From: Dorea_A sp016295505
GTDB taxonomy: Bacteria > Bacillota > Clostridia > Lachnospirales > Lachnospiraceae
NCBI RefSeq assembly: GCF_039832105.1
Contig: NZ_JBDOHS010000001.1
Span: forward strand, 62,001-126,000
Reading direction: 5' to 3'
DNA: 64,000 nucleotides
Shown: positions 59,520 through 64,000 of the stretch, piece by piece
How the letters are laid out: each line of letters begins with the position of its first letter
How positions within the stretch are numbered: the stretch's first letter is position 1
Position numbers and translations under genes: made by a program
The notes under the pieces: generated by a model
Databases searched by the model: none
Seen by the model: the letters and a program-made list of their open reading frames with translations, nothing else
What the model was told of the DNA's origin: nothing

Positions 59520-59888
59520 TTATTTCTTCTTATTTGCTACTGTTCTCTTTGGACCTTTTCTTGTTCTTGCATTGGTCTTTGTCTTCTGACCACGAACCGG
59601 AAGTCCTTTTCTGTGACGGATTCCTCTATAGCATCCGATTTCCTGTAATCTCTTGATGTTCAGAGCGATTTCTCTACGAAGATCACCTTCTACTACCTGA
59701 GTCTCATCGATTACTGCACTGATTTTCTTTACATCTTCGTCTGTAAGATCTCTACAGCGAATATCAGGATCAACTCCTGCTTCTGCCAAAATGCGGGTTG
59801 CACTCGGTCTACCGATTCCGTAGATATAAGTCAATCCGATCTCAACACGTTTGTCTCTTGGTAAGTCTACACCTGCTATACGAGCCAT
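59520..59888 (-). CDS. rpsM: 30S ribosomal protein S13
   Basis: The 122-residue protein starts MARIAGVDLPRDKRVEIGLTYIYGIG and ends with GLPVRGQKTKTNARTRKGPKRTVA, typical of S13. The ATG at 59888 is chosen over 59903 because GGAGG precedes it at 7-8 bp spacing. A 280-bp structured spacer separates it from rpmJ. Confidence 0.97.
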   Translation of the reverse strand: MARIAGVDLPRDKRVEIGLTYIYGIGRPSATRILAEAGVDPDIRCRDLTDEDVKKISAVIDETQVVEGDLRREIALNIKRLQEIGCYRGIRHRKGLPVRGQKTKTNARTRKGPKRTVANKKK

Positions 59889-59904
59889 GTGATTTTCCTC
59901 CATT

Positions 59905-60140
59905 TTCTTTTCTGGTTTTTGAGATATTCATCTCAATGTTACATATCGTCTTTAATAGGGGACAACACCTTTGTCCCAGGCATGTTCGGTATCATGCCCT
60001 TTCCGGCCACCGCATATTATTATAGTAGAAATGCGGTAATGACGAGCCGGCATTAGAAGCAATATACGAGGTCGCTCACCGGCTACAGGTGCTGCCTTGT
60101 ATATTTTAAATAGTCTGTACGATTACTGCACAGAGCTATC
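59905..60140 (-). ncRNA. Candidate structured RNA in the rpmJ-rpsM spacer
   Basis: The 280-bp spacer (59889-60168) has no reading frame but, as minus-strand RNA, shows five successive stems: AUAUAC-AGG/CCU-GUAUAU enclosing CACC/GGUG; ACCGCAU/AUGCGGU with flanking CCGGC/GCCGG; GGCAUG/CAUGCC; GGGACAA/UUGUCCC; and UUGAGAU/AUCUCAA just before the rpsM ribosome site. Ribosomal spacers are usually a few dozen bases. The structure suggests an autoregulatory leader or processing site. All pairings were found by eye. Confidence 0.5.
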
Positions 60141-60168
60141 AGCCGCCTAAAACACATACGAACAATGA

Positions 60169-60282
60169 CTAGCCTTGTCTTTGTTTGTGCTTTGGATTCT
60201 CGCAGATAATGCGAACGCTTCCTTTTCTTTTGATTACTTTGCATTTTTCGCAAATTGGTTTTACTGATGATCTAACCTTCAC
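60169..60282 (-). CDS. rpmJ: 50S ribosomal protein L36
   Basis: This 37-residue protein was found by reading the strand directly. It starts at a GTG (60282) behind GGAGG and reads MKVRSSVKPICEKCKVIKRK followed by GSVRIICENPKHKQRQG. The zinc ligands Cys11, Cys14, Cys27 and His32 are present, so it is the C+ (zinc-binding) form. Confidence 0.95.
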   Translation of the reverse strand: MKVRSSVKPICEKCKVIKRKGSVRIICENPKHKQRQG

Positions 60283-60371
60283 GGGGGATCCTCCTTTCAT
60301 CCATTGCTATGCCATTTGTTTCTGCGCTTTTTCCCTTTTAAAACTGCAACTCGATTGTTTTAAAGCATAAT

Positions 60372-60448
60372 AATGCCCGGAAACGCGCTTATATAGCATA
60401 CCATGTTGTGTCAACAAAGTCAAGCTTTTTTTGCGCCTACCGGGCATT
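60372..60448. repeat. Inverted repeat enclosing the rpmJ promoter
   Basis: AATGCCCGG (60372-60380) and CCGGGCATT (60440-60448) are exact inverted repeats; neighbouring GCGC/GCGC bases extend the match. The internal promoter at 60395-60423 sits in the loop. Confidence 0.6.
60395..60423 (-). promoter_or_regulatory. Internal promoter between infA and rpmJ
   Basis: On the minus strand TTGACT (60423-60418) and TATGCT (60400-60395) are spaced by 17 bp. It would drive rpmJ-rpsM-rpsK-rpsD-rpoA-rplQ independently of the upstream genes. Confidence 0.65.
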
Positions 60449-60495
60449 TTATTTTTATGAACTTCTTATTATAAGATAAGTGATGTGTGTGAATC

Positions 60496-60714
60496 TTATT
60501 TATCTCTCCAGATAATTCTTCCTTTTGAAAGATCATAAGGTGACAGTTCAAGTGTTACCTTATCTCCCGGTAAGATCTTAATAAAATTCATTCTTAACTT
60601 TCCACTGATATGCGCAAGCACCTGATGTCCATTTTCAAGTTCTACCTGAAACATTGCATTCGGCAGCTTTTCAACTACAGTTCCTTCAATTTCAATTACA
60701 TCAGCTTTTGACAT
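60496..60714 (-). CDS. infA: Translation initiation factor IF-1
   Basis: The 72-residue OB-fold protein starts MSKADVIEIEGTVVEKLPNA and contains HISGKLRMNFIKILPGDKV and ELSPYDLSKGRI, all conserved in IF-1. Its start lies 19 bp inside the upstream KOW gene, so translation is probably coupled. Confidence 0.97.
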   Translation of the reverse strand: MSKADVIEIEGTVVEKLPNAMFQVELENGHQVLAHISGKLRMNFIKILPGDKVTLELSPYDLSKGRIIWRDK

Positions 60715-60980
60715 GTCTCATTCCTCCTGTTATCTTCTTCCTTTTTCCATTCTTTCAGTATCCGTCTTATTCCTGCATCATCCTGCGCAGTCACATCATA
60801 TTTCCTGCAGATTATCTGCACATGCTTTTTCTTTTTCTTTTTCAGACGATCCAGTGTTCTGATCTTTCCGTCTGATAAATATACATATGATTCATCTGTA
60901 TCAATAATTACATAAACTGTACCTGAATCATGACCTGCTTTTGACTTTGCAAGCATTCCTGTCTCATACGTCATATCCAT
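60696..60980 (-). CDS. KOW-domain RNA-binding protein (L14e-like)
   Basis: The 94-residue protein has a KOW-like segment near its start (GMLAKSKAGHDSGTVYVIID) and a lysine-rich stretch (LDRLKKKKKKHVQI). Proteins of this type are found between map and infA in Clostridia and are related to eukaryotic/archaeal L14e. It probably binds rRNA or mRNA, but its role in bacteria is not established. It overlaps infA by 19 bp. Confidence 0.8.
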   Translation of the reverse strand: MDMTYETGMLAKSKAGHDSGTVYVIIDTDESYVYLSDGKIRTLDRLKKKKKKHVQIICRKYDVTAQDDAGIRRILKEWKKEEDNRRNETCQKLM

Positions 60981-60995
60981 ATCCTCTTATACATA

Positions 60996-61757
60996 CTACA
61001 TATCCTGGGTCAAAGTCAGAAGTTTCGGTTCATCTTCCGTTATCAGTACTGTATTTTCATAATGCGCAGACAGGGAACTGTCCCTGGTTACCACTGTCCA
61101 GTCGTCATCCAGCCATTTCACTTCCCATGAACCAATGTTAATCATCGGTTCTATTGCTAATGTCATTCCGGCCTTCAGCTTCGGACCTTTTCTGTTCATT
61201 TCATAATTCGGTATCTCCGGTGCTTCATGTAATGCTGTCCCGATTCCATGTCCACAGAGATCCTTGACTACTCCATATCCCCGTTCCCCGGCATATCTGC
61301 CGATTGCAGATGATATATCAAATAAATGATTGCCTTCTCTGGCATATTTTATTCCTTCAAAGAAGCTTTCTCTTGTCACATCTATCAGCTGCTGCGCTTC
61401 TTTACTGATCTCTCCGATGCCATAAGTACGCGCTGCATCCGAATGATATCCTTTATAGATGACTCCGGCATCAAGACTGACAATGTCTCCTTCCTGAAGG
61501 ATACGATGTCGGTCCGGAATACCATGAACCACTTCCTGATTCACCGACACACAGATGGAAGCCGGATAACCATTGTAATTCAAAAAGGAAGGAATGCAGT
61601 CATAGCTTCGTATCACTTCTTCTCCAAGACGGTCAATATCATGAGTACTCATTCCAGGACGAAGCGCTTTCGCCATTTCATGATGTACAATTTCAAGTAT
61701 TCGCCCGGCCTCTGTCATTAACTCAATTTCCCGTGCCGATTTGATAGTGATCGCCAT
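60996..61757 (-). CDS. map: Methionine aminopeptidase, type I
   Basis: The enzyme removes the initiator methionine. The 253-residue protein has the metal ligands in VSLDAGVIYKGYHSDAARTYG (two Asp), the His in GHGIGTALHEAPEIPNY, and the Glu residues in LAIEPMINIG and ENTVLITED. Length and position after adk are typical. Confidence 0.96.
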   Translation of the reverse strand: MAITIKSAREIELMTEAGRILEIVHHEMAKALRPGMSTHDIDRLGEEVIRSYDCIPSFLNYNGYPASICVSVNQEVVHGIPDRHRILQEGDIVSLDAGVIYKGYHSDAARTYGIGEISKEAQQLIDVTRESFFEGIKYAREGNHLFDISSAIGRYAGERGYGVVKDLCGHGIGTALHEAPEIPNYEMNRKGPKLKAGMTLAIEPMINIGSWEVKWLDDDWTVVTRDSSLSAHYENTVLITEDEPKLLTLTQDM

Positions 61758-61759
61758 TG

Positions 61760-62404
61760 TTACGCTCCTAATATCTCAACAATTGCACCGAATACATCTT
61801 CAATGTCAACTGTTCCGTCTACAGTCTTTAAGATTCCGGCATTTGTATAATAGTCGATCAACGGCTGTGTCTGCTCATGATATACATTCAGACGTTTCTG
61901 TACTGTCTCCGGTTTATCGTCATCCCTAAGGATCAGCTCTTTTCCACAGGTATCACAGATTCCCTCTACTTTGGTCGGTGCATACTCCAGATGATATGTA
62001 GCCCCGCATCCTACACAGGCGCGACGCCCGCCCATACGGCGAACAATATTCTCATCCGGTACATCTACGTCGATTGCATAATCCATCTTTTCCCCCAAAG
62101 CTTCCAGTGCCTTATCCAGCGCCTCTGCCTGCGGAATTGTTCTTGGAAATCCATCCAGAACATATCCATTTTTACAGTCATCCTGTTTTACACGATCAAC
62201 TACAAGATCCACAACCAGTTCATCCGGTACCAACAGACCCTGATCCATATAAGTCTTAGCCTTTTTCCCAAGCTCTGTACCGTTTTTAATGTTAGCTCTG
62301 AAGATATCACCTGTAGAAATATGCGGGATGCTGTATTTTGCGGCAATTTTCTTTGCCTGAGTTCCCTTGCCCGCTCCCGGAGCTCCTAACATAATAATTT
62401 TCAT
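61760..62404 (-). CDS. adk: Adenylate kinase, zinc-containing type
   Basis: The 214-residue kinase interconverts AMP, ADP and ATP. It has the P-loop GAPGAGKGTQAK, HISTGDIFRANI, DGFPRTIPQAEAL and, in the lid, CVGC...CDTC, four cysteines that bind structural zinc in Gram-positive enzymes. It follows secY by 61 bp. Confidence 0.97.
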   Translation of the reverse strand: MKIIMLGAPGAGKGTQAKKIAAKYSIPHISTGDIFRANIKNGTELGKKAKTYMDQGLLVPDELVVDLVVDRVKQDDCKNGYVLDGFPRTIPQAEALDKALEALGEKMDYAIDVDVPDENIVRRMGGRRACVGCGATYHLEYAPTKVEGICDTCGKELILRDDDKPETVQKRLNVYHEQTQPLIDYYTNAGILKTVDGTVDIEDVFGAIVEILGA

Positions 62405-62465
62405 ATCTTCGTTCCTCCTTTATAGCATTTTAACCCGCGAAAAAAATTCCCGCGAGTCAAAATTA

Positions 62466-63782
62466 TTAGCTATTTAAAAATCCCTTGTAATGTCGCACAA
62501 GTGTCATTGATTCCAGCTGCTTGATTGTTTCAAGTACAACACTGACGATAATGATCAGAGATGTTCCTCCAAATGATACACTTGCACCAAGTGCTCCATT
62601 AAAGAAGATTGGAATCACCTGTATCACAATCAGTCCACAAGCACCTATAAAGATGATATAATTCAATATCTTGTTTAAGTATTCAACTGTTGGTCTTCCC
62701 GGACGGATACCCGGAATGAAACCGCCACTCTTCTTCATATTATTTGCAATCTCTAATGGATTGAAAGTAATTGAAGTATAGAAGTATGCAAAAAATACAG
62801 TAAGAATAATGTATACGATTAATCCCCATGAATACTTAATCTGTTCCGGATTACACCAGTTTCCCTGATTCATACCACGAAGAATCTCGCTTCCGATTCC
62901 TGACCCGTTGCCTTTTCCAAGAAAAGAGGCAATTACGATCGGGAACTGCATCAGAGATGAAGAAAAGATGATTGGAATTACACCGGCCGTATTCACTTTC
63001 AACGGGATGTTAGAAGATTGTCCGCCATAGGTCTTTCTTCCAACTACCTTCTGTGAATACTGTACTGCAATTCTTCTTTCTCCGTCCTGGAGAATCACTG
63101 TGAATACCACCAGGAGAATAATAATTGCAAGAATCACAACAACTGCAAGGGCAGCTGACGCGATCGGCTTACCTTTTACAAACTGATCAAACAGTGATGT
63201 CATATCGCTAGGAATACGTGAAATGATGTTGATCACCAATACAATAGAAATACCGTTTCCAACACCTTTTTCTGTGATTCTCTCACCAATCCACATCAGT
63301 AATGCAGAACCGGCTGTAAGAGTAAGTACTACAATCACGGCATTAACAAAGTTAAACTCTACAAGAAGTCCCTGACGTCCAAATCCTACAGCCATGGCTG
63401 TAGATTCGATCAATGCAAGTCCTACTGTCAGATAACGTGTGATAGCCGCAATCTTTTTTCTGCCAGACTCTCCATCTTTATGCATCTCCTCAAGCTTTGG
63501 AATTGCAATCGTAAGAAGCTGCATAATGATTGAAGAAGTAATGTATGGCGTAATACTCAACGCAAAAACTGACATCTGTTCAAAGGAACCGCCGGTGAAA
63601 GCGTTAAACAAGTTAAACGCTTCACCGGTATTCTGTTCAAAAAATTCTTTGATATAAGCGCCGTTCACACCTGGTGTCGGCAGCTGAGAGCCAATACGTA
63701 TAACAACTAACATCAAAAACGTATATCCGATTTTTTTGCGAATATCTTTAATTTGAAATGCCTTTCGGAATGTTTCTAACAT
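62466..63782 (-). CDS. secY: Preprotein translocase subunit SecY
   Basis: SecY is the channel of the Sec translocon. The 438-residue protein has ten hydrophobic helices, the N-terminal RKKIGYTFLMLVVIRIGSQLPTPG block, and KKSGGFIPGIRPGRPTVEYL in the cytosolic loop that contacts ribosome and SecA. Its ATG shares one base with the rplO stop codon (TAATG), showing translational coupling. Confidence 0.97.
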   Translation of the reverse strand: MLETFRKAFQIKDIRKKIGYTFLMLVVIRIGSQLPTPGVNGAYIKEFFEQNTGEAFNLFNAFTGGSFEQMSVFALSITPYITSSIIMQLLTIAIPKLEEMHKDGESGRKKIAAITRYLTVGLALIESTAMAVGFGRQGLLVEFNFVNAVIVVLTLTAGSALLMWIGERITEKGVGNGISIVLVINIISRIPSDMTSLFDQFVKGKPIASAALAVVVILAIIILLVVFTVILQDGERRIAVQYSQKVVGRKTYGGQSSNIPLKVNTAGVIPIIFSSSLMQFPIVIASFLGKGNGSGIGSEILRGMNQGNWCNPEQIKYSWGLIVYIILTVFFAYFYTSITFNPLEIANNMKKSGGFIPGIRPGRPTVEYLNKILNYIIFIGACGLIVIQVIPIFFNGALGASVSFGGTSLIIIVSVVLETIKQLESMTLVRHYKGFLNS

Positions 63783-64000
63783 TAGATCACCTCTGCTTTT
63801 CCACCTAACGCCTCAATCTTAGCTACAGCACCTGCACTGAATGCATTTGCCTGAACTGTAAGCTTCTTTGTAAGTTCTCCGCTTCCAAGGATCTTAACAC
63901 CGTCTCTTGGGTTCTTAACGATTCCCTGCTCGATCAATGTCTCTACAGAAACAACTGAATCATTCTCGAATACTTCAAGAGCATCTACATTGATACCAAC
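63782..64000 (-). CDS. rplO: 50S ribosomal protein L15, C-terminal part, cut by window edge
   Basis: The open frame running in from the window edge encodes the last 72 residues of L15: VGINVDALEVFENDSVVSVE, then LIEQGIVKNPRDGVKILGSGEL and the end SAGAVAKIEALGGKAEVI. The 5' part is outside the window. It directly precedes secY, as in nearly all bacteria. Confidence 0.93.
   Translation of the reverse strand, partial: VGINVDALEVFENDSVVSVETLIEQGIVKNPRDGVKILGSGELTKKLTVQANAFSAGAVAKIEALGGKAEVI

Overview
The window looks like a chromosomal segment of an obligately anaerobic, low-to-mid GC Gram-positive bacterium of the class Clostridia, most likely a Lachnospiraceae member. I infer this from the [FeFe]-hydrogenase with HydE/HydF maturases, bifunctional AdhE, a FabK-type fatty-acid operon with a fused AccD-AccA, DUF4317 and choline-binding-type surface repeats, and the rplO-secY-adk-map-KOW-infA-rpmJ gene order. 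Genus cannot be fixed from sequence alone. Most of the window is ordinary core and metabolic chromosome; no prophage, complete IS or CRISPR array is visible.

Layout. 1-5.3 kb: AEC transporter (cut by the window edge), a DNA glycosylase, the hydE-hydF pair behind a possible attenuator leader, and a convergent short aspartase-like gene. 5.3-11 kb: a complete fructose PTS operon read leftward (fruK-fruA-HPr-EI-DeoR regulator) with two matching inverted operators at its promoter. 11.1-22.8 kb: a 13-gene leftward fatty-acid operon (fabH-acpP-fabK-fabD-fabG-fabF-accB-fabZ-accC-accDA-FabK-like flavoprotein-MarR-Sir2) with FabT-like palindromes on its promoter. 23-26.5 kb: serine dehydratase sdaAB-sdaAA, a DUF4317 gene, a repeat-bearing spacer and tRNA-Leu(CAG). 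26.6-30.9 kb: a giant secreted leucine-rich-repeat / GHxW-repeat / choline-binding-repeat protein. 31-43.5 kb: small transcription units (pseudouridine synthase, trigger-factor-like lipoprotein, phospholipase-D protein, murI, a stand-alone PrdA-N-terminal-like protein, polar amino-acid ABC transporter, uppP, HAD phosphatase, SleB-type hydrolase, APH-type kinase). 43.7-50.1 kb: a peptide-use locus (PepV-like dipeptidase, OPT transporter, two tandem M29-like proteins, divergent LysR). 50.2-56.6 kb: adhE and a two-gene [FeFe]-hydrogenase operon whose partner is a NuoF-C-terminal/GltD fusion. 56.8-64 kb: the end of the large ribosomal operon, with an unusually long, hairpin-rich spacer between rpmJ and rpsM.

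How they fit together. The cell ferments sugars (fructose PTS) and peptides/amino acids (OPT transporter, PepV, serine dehydratase), and disposes of reductant through AdhE and a pyridine-nucleotide-linked [FeFe]-hydrogenase whose maturases HydE and HydF lie about 50 kb away; HydG is not in the window. The most interesting items are the hydrogenase partner fusion, the orphan PrdA N-terminal domain, the rpmJ-rpsM structured spacer, the hydE leader, and the HPr with lysine in place of Ser46. All promoter, operator and RNA-structure calls come from reading by eye and are not computed.
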